From Bacillus multifaciens (GTDB taxonomy: Bacteria; Bacillota; Bacilli; Bacillales; Bacillaceae_G): a stretch of DNA of 64,000 nt. The translations under genes and the position numbers were made by a program. Below, one piece after another: positions 1 through 10,938 of the stretch. The notes below the pieces were generated by a model. The model did no database searches. It was not told the origin of the DNA and worked only from the letters and a program-made list of their open reading frames with translations. The DNA lies in contig NZ_JAVBXD010000005.1 in assembly GCF_030756675.1 (NCBI RefSeq), positions 108,279 through 172,278 of the forward strand, given 5' to 3'. How positions within the stretch are numbered: the stretch's first letter is position 1; the number at the start of each line of letters is the position of its first letter.

Positions 1-17
1 AAAATATGAATAATCAC
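1..17 (-). CDS. thiN: thiamine pyrophosphokinase, first codons only
   Basis: A strong ribosome binding site (AGGAGG, complement of about 27-32) lies 9 bases before a GTG at 15-17, which reads V-I-I-H-I before the window ends. In Bacillus the gene after rpe in this cluster is thiN (yloS), whose product phosphorylates thiamine to thiamine diphosphate and begins with a similar peptide. The assignment rests on position and five residues, so it is an inference. Confidence 0.5.
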
Positions 18-36
18 GTTCTCTCTCCTCCTATAG

Positions 37-70
37 AAAAAAGGCAATCTGCTAATAGCTAGATTACCTT
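37..70 (-). terminator. terminator after rpe
   Basis: On the minus strand an 8-bp stem (arms 61-68 and 43-50, one G-T pair) is followed by six T. It lies just downstream of rpe and before the thiN start, so thiN may depend partly on readthrough or its own promoter. Confidence 0.6.
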
Positions 71-106
71 TTCTTTTAAATAAATTTCCTATCCACCGCT
101 TTATTC

Positions 107-751
107 TTATCCACGAATCGCAGCAATTGCTGCTCCGCGATCTTTTTCATTATATACAGCAGATCCAGCAACAAGAACATTTGCTCCTGCTTCTACACAT
201 AGTTTTGCTGTTTCTGTATTCACGCCGCCATCAATTTCAATCTCTACTTGTAAATTACGTTCACGAATCATATCGGCAACTTGTTTAACTTTCGGCAATA
301 CAGAATGAATGAATTTTTGTCCGCCAAACCCCGGATTTACAGTCATAAGTAGCACCATGTCGATATCTTCTAATACGTGTTCAATCATGGAAGCTGGTGT
401 ATGTGGATTTAAAACTACACCTGCTTTAATGCCTTGTGATTTAATTAATTGAATCGTACGATGTAAGTGTGGGCAAGCTTCTACATGTACCGTAATAATG
501 TCCGCTCCTGCTTTCGCAAAAGCCTCAATATACTGATCCGGATTTTCAATCATAAGATGAACATCTAATGGTAAAGAAGTAATTGGGCGAATAGCTTCCA
601 CAATTAACGGTCCAATTGTAATGTTTGGAACAAAATGGCCGTCCATTACATCGACATGTATGTAATCTGCTCCGCCTTTTTCTACATCTTTAATTTCTTC
701 TCCCAATCTTGAAAAATCTGCTGATAAAATCGATGGTGCAATTTTAATCAT
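107..751 (-). CDS. rpe: ribulose-phosphate 3-epimerase
   Basis: This cytosolic enzyme interconverts ribulose 5-phosphate and xylulose 5-phosphate in the pentose phosphate pathway. The 214 residues form a single TIM barrel of normal family length. The expected metal and catalytic residues are visible: H32 and D34 in the HVDVMDG motif, H65 in DVHLM, and D174 in EIDGGVN. A phosphate-binding loop is seen at NPGFGGQ (139-145) and at VAGSAVY near 194-200. The gene starts 2 bases after the rsgA stop, so the two are co-transcribed; a hairpin terminator follows. Confidence 0.96.
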   Translation of the reverse strand: MIKIAPSILSADFSRLGEEIKDVEKGGADYIHVDVMDGHFVPNITIGPLIVEAIRPITSLPLDVHLMIENPDQYIEAFAKAGADIITVHVEACPHLHRTIQLIKSQGIKAGVVLNPHTPASMIEHVLEDIDMVLLMTVNPGFGGQKFIHSVLPKVKQVADMIRERNLQVEIEIDGGVNTETAKLCVEAGANVLVAGSAVYNEKDRGAAIAAIRG

Positions 752-753
752 AA

Positions 754-1635
754 TTAATACCTCGGCTTTCTCTCTCTAATTTCTTCAATAAATTGCACAT
801 AGTGCTCATAACGATAGCTTGTAATATTCCCTTCTTCTACCGCTTCTTTCACCGCACACTTCGGTTCAGAAAGATGTGTACAACCTCTAAATTTACAGTA
901 TTGACTCTTTTCTTTCAACTCTGGAAAACAATATGTGAGATCTTCTACTTCTATATCGATGAAATCGAGTGAACTAAATCCAGGTGTATCCGCCACAAGC
1001 CCACTCCCTACTTCAATTAATTCCACATGCCTTGTCGTATGCTTACCTCGTCCTAAATGAGCTGAAATCCCACTCGTTTTTAGCGCTAAATCTGGACGTA
1101 ATACATTTAAAAGCGAAGATTTCCCTACACCAGATTGACCTGCTACAACAGAAACACATCCTTCTAAAAACGGCTTTAACACTTCTATACTTTCTGATGT
1201 TGTCGTTGAAGTGAATACAACATCATAACCAATTGCCATGTAATCCTTTGCATATGCCTCAATCATTTCACGTGTTTTCACATCTATTAAATCCATCTTA
1301 CTAATACAAATAATCGGCTTAATATTATGAAACTCAATTAAAACTAAAAACCGATCCAATAATAATGGATTAAATTCTGGCTCTACAGCTGAAAACACAA
1401 GAAGTGCTTGATCAATATTCGCAATCGGCGGACGCACAAGCTCATTTTTTCGTTCTAATATTTCTAGAACATACCCTTCACTCGGATTATCAGCTTGAAA
1501 TACAACTTGATCACCAACAAGCGGTGTAATTTTATGCTTACGAAATACGCCACGTCCTCGGCACTGTGTGATCTCTTCTTCATGCTGCACATAGTAGAAC
1601 CCACTTAAAGCTTTTATAATTTTCCCTTCTGGCAT
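754..1635 (-). CDS. rsgA: ribosome small subunit-dependent GTPase A
   Basis: RsgA (YloQ/CpgA) is a GTPase that checks late 30S subunit maturation. The 293 residues show an N-terminal OB-fold, then a circularly permuted GTPase domain in the diagnostic order G4 (SKMD, 112-115), G1 (GQSGVGKS, 166-173) and G3 (DTPG, 216-219). A C-terminal zinc site follows, with C247, C252, H254 and C260. In B. subtilis this protein is a substrate of the neighbouring kinase PrkC, which fits the gene order. It lies about 120 bp downstream of prkC and is joined closely to rpe. Confidence 0.96.
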   Translation of the reverse strand: MPEGKIIKALSGFYYVQHEEEITQCRGRGVFRKHKITPLVGDQVVFQADNPSEGYVLEILERKNELVRPPIANIDQALLVFSAVEPEFNPLLLDRFLVLIEFHNIKPIICISKMDLIDVKTREMIEAYAKDYMAIGYDVVFTSTTTSESIEVLKPFLEGCVSVVAGQSGVGKSSLLNVLRPDLALKTSGISAHLGRGKHTTRHVELIEVGSGLVADTPGFSSLDFIDIEVEDLTYCFPELKEKSQYCKFRGCTHLSEPKCAVKEAVEEGNITSYRYEHYVQFIEEIRERKPRY

Positions 1636-1753
1636 ACATTCTCTCCTTTATTTATCTTGTTCTAAAAGACATAAAAATAGCTATTCATAATTGAATTTTG
1701 AACGAGATTCGCTCAACTCACCATTTATAAGTATTTCTAATAGGAGTTTCACT

Positions 1754-3727
1754 TTATTGCGTTGGATACAAAACCTCTTTTTCAATTAAGGTCGTTCCGT
1801 CACGAACAATTTTGTAACGACCCTTTTTTCCCTCTTGAATAATAAACTCAAGAGAGACTATCGTTGACTCTGTTATCGTTCTCGTTTCAAACGGTTTATC
1901 CATAGTATTTTGCATATCTTCTTTATATATTTCAATTTTTTGTGGCGTTTTCTCTCCAGTTGCTGGTCCTTGATATTGAATTGGAATATTATCAATTTTT
2001 ACAATTTTTGTTGGTTTTTCTTTTTGTCCTTCAGAGACAGTAATTGTTACTTTTGCCCCCTCTTTTAAGTTCGTATCTGACTTTGGTGATTGTGAAATAA
2101 CAAGTCCCTTTTCCACTGTATCAGAATACTCTCTCTTTATTTCTGGCACAAGCTTTTTCTCGTTTAAATAGCTATTTACACTACTTTCTGTCCAACCAGA
2201 AAAATCAACGAGTGGAATTTGTTTTGGCCCTTTACTAATCCATACCTTTACCTCTTGCTCTTTTTCAACAATAAGTTGTCCTGCTTCTGGACTTTGTAAC
2301 ACAATTTCATTTTGCGGCTTTTCACTTTCAATATAATAAGGAACAACCCCTTTATATGGAGTCAATTCATCTTTAATCTTCTCGTAATCTTGCCCTACCA
2401 AATTAGGCATTTTTTTCTTTTGCTTTCCACCAGATTGAAAAATTGTAATTTTTGTATTTTCTCGTACAACTCGTCCTGCCGCCGGACTTGTTTTAATAAC
2501 CTTACCTTCTTCCACTTCATCTGTATATATAACTTGAGGTGACGTCAATTCGAATCCTTTAAGTGTATTCACTGCTTTTTCATATGTCATTCCAGACACA
2601 TCTGGCACTTTGACTTCCTTTGGAATAAAGAAGCCCGGAATCACCGTTACTGCCAGTATTCCACAAACAACTAAAAAAAGGAACGTTGTCAACAAAATTT
2701 TAAGCCAACGATTACTTTTTTTCTTTTTTTGTTCTTTTTCTAGTTCATCCAGCTGCTTTTCTTCTTTTGACTTTCCAGATAAAACAATTGTTTCTTCAGT
2801 ATTTGTATTTAATAACTGTTCCTGCTGAATGATAGGAATCGCTTTTGTCGCTTCCATGTCTTCTGGTATATAAAAAGGTTGTTCATTTATTCGCTCTGGA
2901 TATAAAGCAGTTTCAATATCACGTTTCATTGCATTTACAGACTGATAACGATGAAACGGATCTTTCGCTGTTGCTTTTAAAATAATATTTTCTACACTTT
3001 GCGGAATATCAGGATTCCACCTTTTTGGAGATGGTGTTTCATTTTGTAAATGTTTCAGTGCAATAGAAACAGCAGATTCTCCGGAAAATGGCGGTCTTCC
3101 AGTTAATAGTTCAAACATTACAATCCCAAGAGAGTAAATGTCTGATTGCTTATTCGCAACACCACCTCTTGCCTGTTCAGGAGATAAATAATGAACAGAA
3201 CCAAGAACAGAATTTGTGTGTGTTATAGTGGTTGCACTTGTCGCAGTTGCAATTCCAAAATCTGTAACCTTCACAACACCATCATTTCGAACTAAAATAT
3301 TGTGTGGCTTAATATCACGGTGGACAATTTCAAAATGATGCGCATGAGCCATCGCAGCAGTTAATTGTTCCATAATAGCAATCGCTTCTTCTACTGGAAG
3401 AAGACCTCGCTGTTGTATGTATTGCTTTAACGTTTGACCTGGTACATATTCCATAACAAGATAATAGATTCCATCTTCTTCTCCAACATCATACATATTC
3501 ACAATATTTGGATGCGATAACGTTGTAACCGACTGTGCTTCTCGATGGAAACGCTTAATAAATTCCTCATTATTTGAATAGTCAAGCCGTAACATTTTTA
3601 CAGCTACATCACGATCGAGTATATCATCATGCGCCAAATATACATTGGCCATTCCTCCGCCGCCAATCATTTTAAGTAGCTTGTAACGGTCATTTAGGCG
3701 TCTTCCAATCATCACGTTGTCATTCAC
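1754..3727 (-). CDS. prkC: Ser/Thr protein kinase with PASTA domains
   Basis: PrkC is the membrane kinase that senses peptidoglycan fragments and acts in spore germination and stationary phase. Residues 1-270 are a Hanks-type kinase domain: glycine loop at GGGGMANVY (22-30), K44, HRD with D137, DFG at 155-157. A basic stretch and one membrane segment follow at about 341-366. The outer part holds three PASTA repeats, each starting with a V-P-x-(V/L)-x-G-like motif, then a C-terminal tail rich in beta strands. The start overlaps the prpC stop by 4 bp, so kinase and phosphatase are translationally coupled. Confidence 0.96.
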   Translation of the reverse strand: MNDNVMIGRRLNDRYKLLKMIGGGGMANVYLAHDDILDRDVAVKMLRLDYSNNEEFIKRFHREAQSVTTLSHPNIVNMYDVGEEDGIYYLVMEYVPGQTLKQYIQQRGLLPVEEAIAIMEQLTAAMAHAHHFEIVHRDIKPHNILVRNDGVVKVTDFGIATATSATTITHTNSVLGSVHYLSPEQARGGVANKQSDIYSLGIVMFELLTGRPPFSGESAVSIALKHLQNETPSPKRWNPDIPQSVENIILKATAKDPFHRYQSVNAMKRDIETALYPERINEQPFYIPEDMEATKAIPIIQQEQLLNTNTEETIVLSGKSKEEKQLDELEKEQKKKKSNRWLKILLTTFLFLVVCGILAVTVIPGFFIPKEVKVPDVSGMTYEKAVNTLKGFELTSPQVIYTDEVEEGKVIKTSPAAGRVVRENTKITIFQSGGKQKKKMPNLVGQDYEKIKDELTPYKGVVPYYIESEKPQNEIVLQSPEAGQLIVEKEQEVKVWISKGPKQIPLVDFSGWTESSVNSYLNEKKLVPEIKREYSDTVEKGLVISQSPKSDTNLKEGAKVTITVSEGQKEKPTKIVKIDNIPIQYQGPATGEKTPQKIEIYKEDMQNTMDKPFETRTITESTIVSLEFIIQEGKKGRYKIVRDGTTLIEKEVLYPTQ

Positions 3728-4476
3728 CTACTTTCGTTCGCCGAGTCCGCATAATCAATAATGATAAGAGTAATATTGTCTTCTCCTCCAAAATCATTTG
3801 CAAGCTGCACAAGTTGTTGACTTTTCGTTTGCAAAGACTCATCAGCTTGTAAAATTTCTTGCATATTACTCATTGCAACTTTATTAGATAACCCATCCGA
3901 GCAGAGCAACAACTGATCTCCTTCTTCTAACACTAAGGTTTTTACGTCTAATATAACGGTTTCTTCCGTTCCAAGCGCTCTAAGTAAAACATTTTTTCTC
4001 GGATGATATTCAGCGTCTTCTTTGGAAATTTCCCCATGCCGAACGAGTTCATTTACAAGGGAATGATCTTCTGTAACAAGTGACATATAATCATCTGATA
4101 GCATATAACAGCGACTGTCTCCAATATGACCAATCGTCACAAAAGTATCCGTACATATAGCAGCAACGATTGTTGTTCCCATCCCACTACATTCTGGATG
4201 TTCTCCAGAATATTTGTATACTCGTTCATTAATAATTTGTGCATGATTATGTAACCATTGTTCTGCTTTTTTAGGCGTATTCATATTATACGTTTGTTTC
4301 CAGTAGTCATGGAACAATTGGATTGCCATCGAGCTAGCAACATCGCCTGCTCGATGACCTCCCATTCCATCTGCTACAACCGCTAAAATATCTCCATCTA
4401 AATTATGAAATACTCCTGCACTATCTTCATTATGTTGACGAACTTTTCCTTTATCTGATAGAAACACGGTTTTCAT
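3724..4476 (-). CDS. prpC: PP2C-type Ser/Thr phosphatase
   Basis: PrpC dephosphorylates PrkC and its targets. The 250 residues are one PPM/PP2C domain with the metal-binding motifs [26 protein letters not shown] and GGEDNIT. An in-frame extension upstream to 4542 would overlap rlmN by 62 bp. I chose the second of two adjacent ATG codons (4476) because the AGGTGA ribosome site sits 5 bases before it and only 2 before the first. The gene overlaps prkC by 4 bp downstream. Confidence 0.94.
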   Translation of the reverse strand: MKTVFLSDKGKVRQHNEDSAGVFHNLDGDILAVVADGMGGHRAGDVASSMAIQLFHDYWKQTYNMNTPKKAEQWLHNHAQIINERVYKYSGEHPECSGMGTTIVAAICTDTFVTIGHIGDSRCYMLSDDYMSLVTEDHSLVNELVRHGEISKEDAEYHPRKNVLLRALGTEETVILDVKTLVLEEGDQLLLCSDGLSNKVAMSNMQEILQADESLQTKSQQLVQLANDFGGEDNITLIIIDYADSANESR

Positions 4477-4480
4477 CATC

Positions 4481-5569
4481 TCACCTCGTCTCTTCTTTGC
4501 GCTCCTTTGCACGCAATTGACCGCAGGCTGCATCAATATCATGACCTTGTTCGCGACGAATTGTTACGTTAACACCACGATCTTTTAATGTTTTTTCAAA
4601 CAAGAAAATTTGTTCACGCGGCGTTCTCACATAGTCACGTTCTGGTACATAGTTAACTGGAATTAAGTTAACATGACATTTCACACCTTTTAACAGCTGA
4701 GCTAACTCTTCAGCATGTTCGACTTGGTCGTTTTCTCCTCCAAATAAGCCATACTCAAATGTAACGCGGCGTCCTGTTTTTTCAGTGTAGTATTTAATAG
4801 CTTCCATTAAATCTGGCAGCTTGTACGCTCGGTTAATTGGCATTAATTTTGAGCGCAGCTCTGTATTTGGAGCATGTAAAGAAACCGCAAAGTTAATTTG
4901 TATATTTTCTTCAGCAAACTTATAAATTTTCGGGATAATTCCACTCGTTGATACGGTCATATGACGCGCTCCAATGTGAAGTCCTTTTTCATGATTCACG
5001 ATGCGTAAAAACGCCATTAAACTGTCATAATTATCAAATGGTTCTCCGATTCCCATCACAACTAGAGAGCTAACACGCTCATCTGTAGCGTCTAACTCAC
5101 GTTGCACTTCGACAACTTGCGCAACAATCTCACCTGCTTCTAAATTACGTTTTAAGCCGCCAAGTGTTGATGCGCAAAACGTACAGCCAATTCGGCACCC
5201 AACTTGTGTTGTCACACAAATTGAATTTCCGTACTCATGGCGCATTAATACTGTTTCAATAGAATAACCATCATGCAGTTGAAATAAAAATTTAATCGTT
5301 CCATCTGAAGATGTTTGTTTTACTAATGTTTTTAAAGTTGTAATATCAAAGGAATTCGACAATTTTTCACGCAATCCTTTAGAAAGGTTGGACATATCCT
5401 CAAAAGTTGTTACTCTTTTTTTGTATAGCCAATCAAAAATTTGACCAGCACGGAATTTCGGTTCCCCTTGTTCTTTTAACCATTGTTCCATATCATGAAG
5501 CTGCAAGGAATAAATGGATGGCTTTTTTTCTTCCAATTCTTTTTTTTGTTTTTTTACAGTAGTTTCCAT
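4481..5569 (-). CDS. rlmN: 23S rRNA (adenine2503-C2)-methyltransferase
   Basis: RlmN is a radical-SAM enzyme that methylates A2503 of 23S rRNA and A37 of some tRNAs. Its 362 residues match the family length. The iron-sulfur cluster motif C-x3-C-x2-C is seen in [11 protein letters not shown], and the SAM-binding GIGEPFDNY motif follows. The C-terminal cysteine expected for catalysis is present in the segment AACGQLR. The gene lies 4 bp after rsmB and 4 bp before the prpC start, inside the same operon. Confidence 0.95.
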   Translation of the reverse strand: METTVKKQKKELEEKKPSIYSLQLHDMEQWLKEQGEPKFRAGQIFDWLYKKRVTTFEDMSNLSKGLREKLSNSFDITTLKTLVKQTSSDGTIKFLFQLHDGYSIETVLMRHEYGNSICVTTQVGCRIGCTFCASTLGGLKRNLEAGEIVAQVVEVQRELDATDERVSSLVVMGIGEPFDNYDSLMAFLRIVNHEKGLHIGARHMTVSTSGIIPKIYKFAEENIQINFAVSLHAPNTELRSKLMPINRAYKLPDLMEAIKYYTEKTGRRVTFEYGLFGGENDQVEHAEELAQLLKGVKCHVNLIPVNYVPERDYVRTPREQIFLFEKTLKDRGVNVTIRREQGHDIDAACGQLRAKERKEETR

Positions 5570-5573
5570 GATG

Positions 5574-6908
5574 CTACACCTTCTTTCTTAAACAAGCAAT
5601 ATAAAATCCATCCGTTGCAAAGTAATGCGGCAAAATTTGCACTCCACCTTTTCCTACATATGGATGCATAGCTTTTGGCAATCGATCTTTCATTGTTGTA
5701 TCCCATTCAAATTCAGAATGTGATTGTAAAAACTGCTCGATTACTTGTTCATTTTCTACTTTCTCAATTGTACACGTACTATAAATAAGGCGTCCTCCCT
5801 TTTTCAACAAAGGAGCTACCTTTTCTAAAATAGATAGTTGAATATTGGCAAGTCTTTCACTATCTTCTTTTTGTTTTCCTATTTTAATATCCGGCTTACG
5901 GCGAATTACCCCAAATCCAGAACACGGCGCATCTACTAATACTTTATCAAAGCTCTCTTGTTCAAAATGCTCTTGCACTTTCCGTGCATCAAGTGCTTTT
6001 GCTTCGACATTTTCTAGTTGAAGGCGCTTTGCTTGCTGCTGAATTAAACGCACTTTATGTGGGTGTAAATCAAGAGAAATAACTTTCCCCGTTCCTCCCA
6101 AACGTTCTGCAATATGCGTTGTCTTCCCGCCAGGAGCAGCGCAGCTATCTAGAATAATATCTCCTGCTTCCGGATCAAGCGCGCGAGCCACAAGCATAGA
6201 ACTTTCATCTTGAATAGATAGCAATCCTTCTTGAAATGCTTCTGTATGAGCTAGATTCCCTTTTTCAATTTGAATCGCATCTTCCGACAAATCGCCATGC
6301 TTTGCTTGAAGTCCTTCTGTTTCTAACATTTTGAGCGCATCTTCTACAGACGTTTTCGCTACATTAACCCTGGCGGTTGGAACTGGCGGGAGTAAGTTTA
6401 CTTCACACATTTGTCTTGCTGTTTCAATTCCGTATGCTTCTATCCACTCTTTTACAAGCCATTCTGGATGACTTGTTGCAATAGCAAGGCGCTTTTCCGG
6501 ACTTTTAATCTCATCTAGCGATGGAACTCCTTCACGCTGAATCGAACGAAGTACCCCATTCACAAGTCCAGCGATTCCTTTATGACCACGACGCTTCGCA
6601 ATTTCAACTGCTTCATGAATGGCAGCACGCTCTGGAACACGATCTAAATATAGCATTTGATATAAAGAGAGACGAAGGAGTACTTTCACCCACAGTTCAA
6701 TCTTTTTTCGTAAAAACGGCTGTAAATAATAATCAAGTGTATCACGTCGCTGGATTGTTCCGTATACAATTTCAGTTAACAAGCCAACATCTTTTTTATC
6801 AATGCTACTCTTTTCAATCAGGTTGTTTAAAAGCAAGTTGCTATATGCGCCGCTTTTTTCAACTTGTACTAAACCGTCAAGAGCTAATTCACGAACATTT
6901 TGTTTCAT
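5574..6908 (-). CDS. rsmB: 16S rRNA (cytosine967-C5)-methyltransferase
   Basis: RsmB (Fmu, YloM) methylates C967 of 16S rRNA. The 444 residues carry an N-terminal NusB-like RNA-binding domain (about 1-140) and a C-terminal SAM-dependent methyltransferase domain. Visible motifs are the SAM loop [12 protein letters not shown], the DAPCSGFG motif and the catalytic cysteine in YSTCTIE. The start overlaps the fmt stop by 4 bp and rlmN follows after 4 bp. Confidence 0.95.
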   Translation of the reverse strand: MKQNVRELALDGLVQVEKSGAYSNLLLNNLIEKSSIDKKDVGLLTEIVYGTIQRRDTLDYYLQPFLRKKIELWVKVLLRLSLYQMLYLDRVPERAAIHEAVEIAKRRGHKGIAGLVNGVLRSIQREGVPSLDEIKSPEKRLAIATSHPEWLVKEWIEAYGIETARQMCEVNLLPPVPTARVNVAKTSVEDALKMLETEGLQAKHGDLSEDAIQIEKGNLAHTEAFQEGLLSIQDESSMLVARALDPEAGDIILDSCAAPGGKTTHIAERLGGTGKVISLDLHPHKVRLIQQQAKRLQLENVEAKALDARKVQEHFEQESFDKVLVDAPCSGFGVIRRKPDIKIGKQKEDSERLANIQLSILEKVAPLLKKGGRLIYSTCTIEKVENEQVIEQFLQSHSEFEWDTTMKDRLPKAMHPYVGKGGVQILPHYFATDGFYIACLRKKV

Positions 6909-7849
6909 GCGTCTTCTCCTAACTTCGTACCTATTTCAGGTTTTGTTCCACGTAAAAATTGTGAACAGTCCATGCGTTTTTTACCAGATGGCTGCAACTT
7001 AGTAATTTTAATTGCTGTTTCATTTCCTGTTGCGACAACGAACCCATCTTCTTCAATTGCAACTACTGTTCCCGCTTCCGCTTTCTTTGTTACAGAAACT
7101 TTTTCTCCCCACCATACTTTTACAACTTGTCCTGCTAATGTCGTATAAGCTACTGGCCATGGATTTAAACCACGAATATGATTGTAGACCTCTTCTCCTG
7201 TTTTCGTCCAATCAATCTTTTCCTGCTCACGTTTAATATTATAAGCAAATGTTGCTTCTTCCTCATTCTGTTTAATTGGTTCTAACTTTCCTTGTATTAA
7301 AAGTGGAACCGTTTCAGATAATAACTGAGCTCCCGCTACACTTAATTTATCAAATAATGAGCCGGTTGTTTCACGTTCGGTAATTTCCACTTCTACTTGC
7401 GTTAAAATATCACCAGCATCTAATTTTTCAACCATATACATAATCGTAATGCCTGTTTTTTCTTTTCCTTGCATAATCGAATAATGAATAGGTGCACCGC
7501 CGCGAAGTTCTGGAAGTAATGAAGCATGGACATTAATACATCCATATTTCGGCGCTTCTAAAATTTCATTTGGTACGATTTGTCCAAATGCAGCTGTCAC
7601 AATTAAATCTGGATCTAATGCCAACACTTGTTCATATTCATCTTTTTCACGAATTTTTAACGGTTGTAATACCGGAATACCATGTTTTTCTGCTTCAACT
7701 TTCACAGGTGTTGGGGTTAACACCTTTTTTCTACCTACTGGACGATCAGGCTGCGTCACAACACCAATCACATCATATCCATCTTCAATAAGACGACGAA
7801 GCACCGGCACTGAAAAGTCCGGTGTTCCCATAAATACAACTTTCACCAT
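6905..7849 (-). CDS. fmt: methionyl-tRNA formyltransferase
   Basis: Fmt formylates initiator Met-tRNA using 10-formyltetrahydrofolate. The protein is 314 residues from the internal ATG at 7849, which is the usual B. cereus length; an upstream ATG at 7855 would add two residues. The N-terminal Rossmann-type domain shows [10 protein letters not shown] and the signature [15 protein letters not shown]; a C-terminal OB-like domain follows. Fmt pairs with def immediately upstream: formylation and later deformylation of nascent proteins. Confidence 0.95.
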   Translation of the reverse strand: MVKVVFMGTPDFSVPVLRRLIEDGYDVIGVVTQPDRPVGRKKVLTPTPVKVEAEKHGIPVLQPLKIREKDEYEQVLALDPDLIVTAAFGQIVPNEILEAPKYGCINVHASLLPELRGGAPIHYSIMQGKEKTGITIMYMVEKLDAGDILTQVEVEITERETTGSLFDKLSVAGAQLLSETVPLLIQGKLEPIKQNEEEATFAYNIKREQEKIDWTKTGEEVYNHIRGLNPWPVAYTTLAGQVVKVWWGEKVSVTKKAEAGTVVAIEEDGFVVATGNETAIKITKLQPSGKKRMDCSQFLRGTKPEIGTKLGEDA

Positions 7850-7865
7850 TTGCAAAACTCTCCTT

Positions 7866-8342
7866 TTACATCTCTTCTAATTCATTTTCCTCATAATATC
7901 GCGTTACTTTAGATGTAAATAACACACCATGTAAATGATCGATTTCATGTTGGATTGCACGGGCCAAAAAGCCGTCTGCTTCTAATAAAAACACTTTCCC
8001 GCGGCGATTTTGGGCACGTACTTTAATATACTCAGCACGCGTTACATCACCAAAAAGCCCCGGAAAACTTAAGCAGCCTTCGGGACCTACTTGTTCACCA
8101 CGTTGTTCTAAAATAACAGGATTAATTAATTCAATTTTCCCGTTATCATCATCAATGTCCACAACAGCAACTTGCAGACTTACACCAACTTGCGGTGCTG
8201 CTAATCCAACACCATCCGCAATTAGCATTGTTTCGTGCATATCTTTTAAAAGCTTCACTAACTTTTTATCAAAATTTATAACACGTTCACACGGTGTTTC
8301 TAATACTTCATTTGGATGTTTTACAATTTCTAATGTTGCCAT
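7866..8342 (-). CDS. def: peptide deformylase
   Basis: Removes the formyl group from the N-terminal methionine of new proteins. The 158 residues carry all three signature motifs of the metal hydrolase: [18 protein letters not shown] and QHEIDHLHG. The cysteine of motif 2 and the two histidines of motif 3 bind the metal. Length and motifs fit the Def form encoded beside fmt in B. cereus (a second deformylase lies elsewhere in these genomes). It lies 16 bp upstream of fmt. Confidence 0.95.
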   Translation of the reverse strand: MATLEIVKHPNEVLETPCERVINFDKKLVKLLKDMHETMLIADGVGLAAPQVGVSLQVAVVDIDDDNGKIELINPVILEQRGEQVGPEGCLSFPGLFGDVTRAEYIKVRAQNRRGKVFLLEADGFLARAIQHEIDHLHGVLFTSKVTRYYEENELEEM

Positions 8343-8374
8343 ACTGCTCTCCTTTTCAACTTACGTTCGGATTG

Positions 8375-8504
8375 AAATAAAGTGAAACTTCCATCAATGG
8401 AGGCAACTCCACTGATGATTAGCCTACCTAATTGGGCGCATGCCAGCAGTAAGGGTACGGGCAGCGAGTCTTTGCCTCCTACTTGTAAAGGTTCCACTTT
8501 ATTT
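8375..8504. repeat. structured intergenic element between def and priA
   Basis: About 130 bp with imperfect inverted ends: AAATAAAGTGAAACTT at 8375-8390 pairs with the region ending CACTTTATTT at 8504. An inner pair GGAGGCAA / TTTGCCTCC (about 8420 and 8471) is also inverted. The spacer codes for nothing. It resembles the small intergenic repeats of the B. cereus group, but only one copy is in this window, so the family cannot be named. Confidence 0.5.
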
Positions 8505-8532
8505 TATCCATTTGCCTCAAAATTCAGCTCTA

Positions 8533-10938
8533 TTACATCAACATAGTTGGATTAAAATCAATTGAAATTTGCAGGTCTTTTTGCATTTCTGCTTGATAAT
8601 GTTCATTTATCATTTTAAGCACGTACTTTAAGTTTGGTTCCCGTTTGTATTTTATCATGCATTGGTAACGATATCTATCTTTTATACGAGGAATTGCCGA
8701 AGCAACCGGACCTAAGATCATCGTTTGCTGTGAACAATGTTGTCGTAAAAAACCAACAATTTTCTCTGTTACCTGCACTGCTTTTAATAATTCCGGATGA
8801 GATACTGTAACTAATGTGACATAATAATATGGTGGATATTGCCGCATTTTCCGCATATACATCTCATGTTCAAAAAACATATCATACTTCTGTTGTTTTG
8901 CTAATTCTATACTATAGTGTTCAGGTGTATACGTTTGAATCACTACTTCTCCTGGAAGTTCATGACGTCCAGCTCGGCCGCTTACTTGCGTTAAAAGCTG
9001 ATATGTTTTTTCGCTCGCCCGAAAATCCGGCAAATGCAGCATTGTATCTGCTGTCAATACACCTACAAGCGTCACATTTGGAAAATCAAGACCTTTAGCA
9101 ATCATTTGTGTTCCAAGTAAAATATTTGCCTCTCCTGCCCCAAATGACTTCAGGAGCTTTTCATGCATCCCTTTACGGCTTGTCGTATCGACATCCATTC
9201 GAATAACGCGTGCTTCTGGAAACAATTTTGTAATTTCTTCTTCAACCTTTTGTGTCCCTGTCCCAAAGAAGCGGATATAGGTACTATTACAAGCAGGACA
9301 AGCATTCGGTAAATTTTCCTCATAACTACAATAATGACATTTCAAGCGGTTATTCATTCTGTGATATGTAAGTGAAATATCACAGTGCGGGCATTGCACG
9401 ACATATCCGCAATCACGGCACATAACGAATGTCGAATGCCCTCTTCGGTTTAAAAAAAGCACCATTTGTTCTTTTTTCTCTAATCGATCCGCTATCTTCT
9501 CATGAAGAAGCTGAGAAAACATAGAACGATTGCCACCCCTAAGCTCTTCTCGCATATCAATAATCTCAACTGCTGGCAAATCTCTTTCATTCATCCGCTT
9601 TGTCATTGAAAGGAGGGTATATACACCTTTTTTAGCACGAGCAAACGATTCTAGTGTAGGTGTAGCACTTCCTAACACAACAGGACAATTGTGATATTCT
9701 CCTCGCCGAATTGCAACAGAACGTGCGTGGTAGCGCGGATTGTCCTCTTGTTTGTAACTCGATTCATGTTCTTCATCAATAATAATAATCCCTAAATTCT
9801 CAAATGGTGCAAAAATTGCTGAACGTGCTCCTACAACTACTTTAACTTCTTTCCGTAAGATTTTACGCCATTCATCATATTTTTCCCCAACCGACAATGC
9901 ACTATGAAGAACTGCAACTTGCGAGCCAAAACGCCCTTTAAAGCGGTCCACCATTTGCGGTGTTAATGAAATTTCAGGTACAAGTACAATCGCTTCTTTT
10001 CCTTTTCTAAGCACTTCTTCAATTGATTGTAAATAAACTTCTGTTTTTCCGCTTCCTGTGACACCATACAGTAAAAACGTCTCCTGCTGCTCTTTGGTAA
10101 TGGAGGTTAAGATTGGTGCAATCACCTGTCGTTGTTCTTCTGTAAGCGGGAATGGTTTTGTGCGCTCAAAAGCATCATCATCATACGGATTTCGATATAC
10201 TTCTACATATTTTTCAGCTAACAAACCTTTTTTTACAAGAGATTTAATGGGCGCATCGGTCATTTGCAATTCTTCCATTACTACTTTTAACGGTACGGAC
10301 TGATAGTGTTCCATGAAATAATACAATACATCTTGCTGCTTTTTACTCTTTAAATGAAAGGCCGTTTCCTCTAATTCTTCGTACTGCAAAACAGGTTGAA
10401 TCATTTTTTGCTTTTTCTTTTGCGCCTTATCTTTTACTTCATAAACAACCTCTACAGTCCCTTTTGCAATTTCTGTTTGCACCGCACGGTACAACTGTGG
10501 TTGTTCATCAAGCACGTTCCAATCGATGCTTTCTTTTCCTTGAAAGAGCCATTTCACATTGGCCGCTACCTCTTCTGGCCTATGAAGACGTAGCTGTTTT
10601 TTATATGTTGCTTTAATTGCTGTTGGCAACATAACTTGGAATGCTGAAATTGTGAAACAAAGCGTTTCTTCTGTAAGCCAGCTTCCAAGCTGCAACAATT
10701 CCTCATTTAATACAGGTGTAACATCTAACAATTCATGCAATGCTTTTAACTTATTTACATCTACATCTACTGTATCTTTTATCCCGATGACAAATCCTTG
10801 TAATTTTCGCGGTCCAAATGGAACAACGACTCTCATACCCTTTTGAACAAGATCTTCCCAGCGTTTAGGAATAATATAATCGAATGGCCTATCCGTTTGC
10901 CTTGCTGGAACATCGACAATTACACTTGCAAATTTCAT
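8533..10938 (-). CDS. priA: primosomal protein N' (replication restart helicase)
   Basis: PriA reloads the replication machinery at stalled forks. The 801 residues begin with the 3'-DNA-binding domain, followed by a superfamily 2 helicase with Walker A (GVTGSGKTE) and DEEH (IIIDEEHE). Eight cysteines in CxxC pairs, starting at CRDCGYVVQCPHC, form the zinc-binding domain. The conserved helicase motifs GTQMIAKGLDFPNV and QVSGRAGR follow. The start overlaps the coaBC stop by 4 bp. Confidence 0.95.
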   Translation of the reverse strand: MKFASVIVDVPARQTDRPFDYIIPKRWEDLVQKGMRVVVPFGPRKLQGFVIGIKDTVDVDVNKLKALHELLDVTPVLNEELLQLGSWLTEETLCFTISAFQVMLPTAIKATYKKQLRLHRPEEVAANVKWLFQGKESIDWNVLDEQPQLYRAVQTEIAKGTVEVVYEVKDKAQKKKQKMIQPVLQYEELEETAFHLKSKKQQDVLYYFMEHYQSVPLKVVMEELQMTDAPIKSLVKKGLLAEKYVEVYRNPYDDDAFERTKPFPLTEEQRQVIAPILTSITKEQQETFLLYGVTGSGKTEVYLQSIEEVLRKGKEAIVLVPEISLTPQMVDRFKGRFGSQVAVLHSALSVGEKYDEWRKILRKEVKVVVGARSAIFAPFENLGIIIIDEEHESSYKQEDNPRYHARSVAIRRGEYHNCPVVLGSATPTLESFARAKKGVYTLLSMTKRMNERDLPAVEIIDMREELRGGNRSMFSQLLHEKIADRLEKKEQMVLFLNRRGHSTFVMCRDCGYVVQCPHCDISLTYHRMNNRLKCHYCSYEENLPNACPACNSTYIRFFGTGTQKVEEEITKLFPEARVIRMDVDTTSRKGMHEKLLKSFGAGEANILLGTQMIAKGLDFPNVTLVGVLTADTMLHLPDFRASEKTYQLLTQVSGRAGRHELPGEVVIQTYTPEHYSIELAKQQKYDMFFEHEMYMRKMRQYPPYYYVTLVTVSHPELLKAVQVTEKIVGFLRQHCSQQTMILGPVASAIPRIKDRYRYQCMIKYKREPNLKYVLKMINEHYQAEMQKDLQISIDFNPTMLM

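Noticed and set aside
984-1214. Plus-strand open frames opposite rsgA, prkC, priA and other core genes
   Set aside because: They are antisense shadows of well-supported genes; no ribosome sites.
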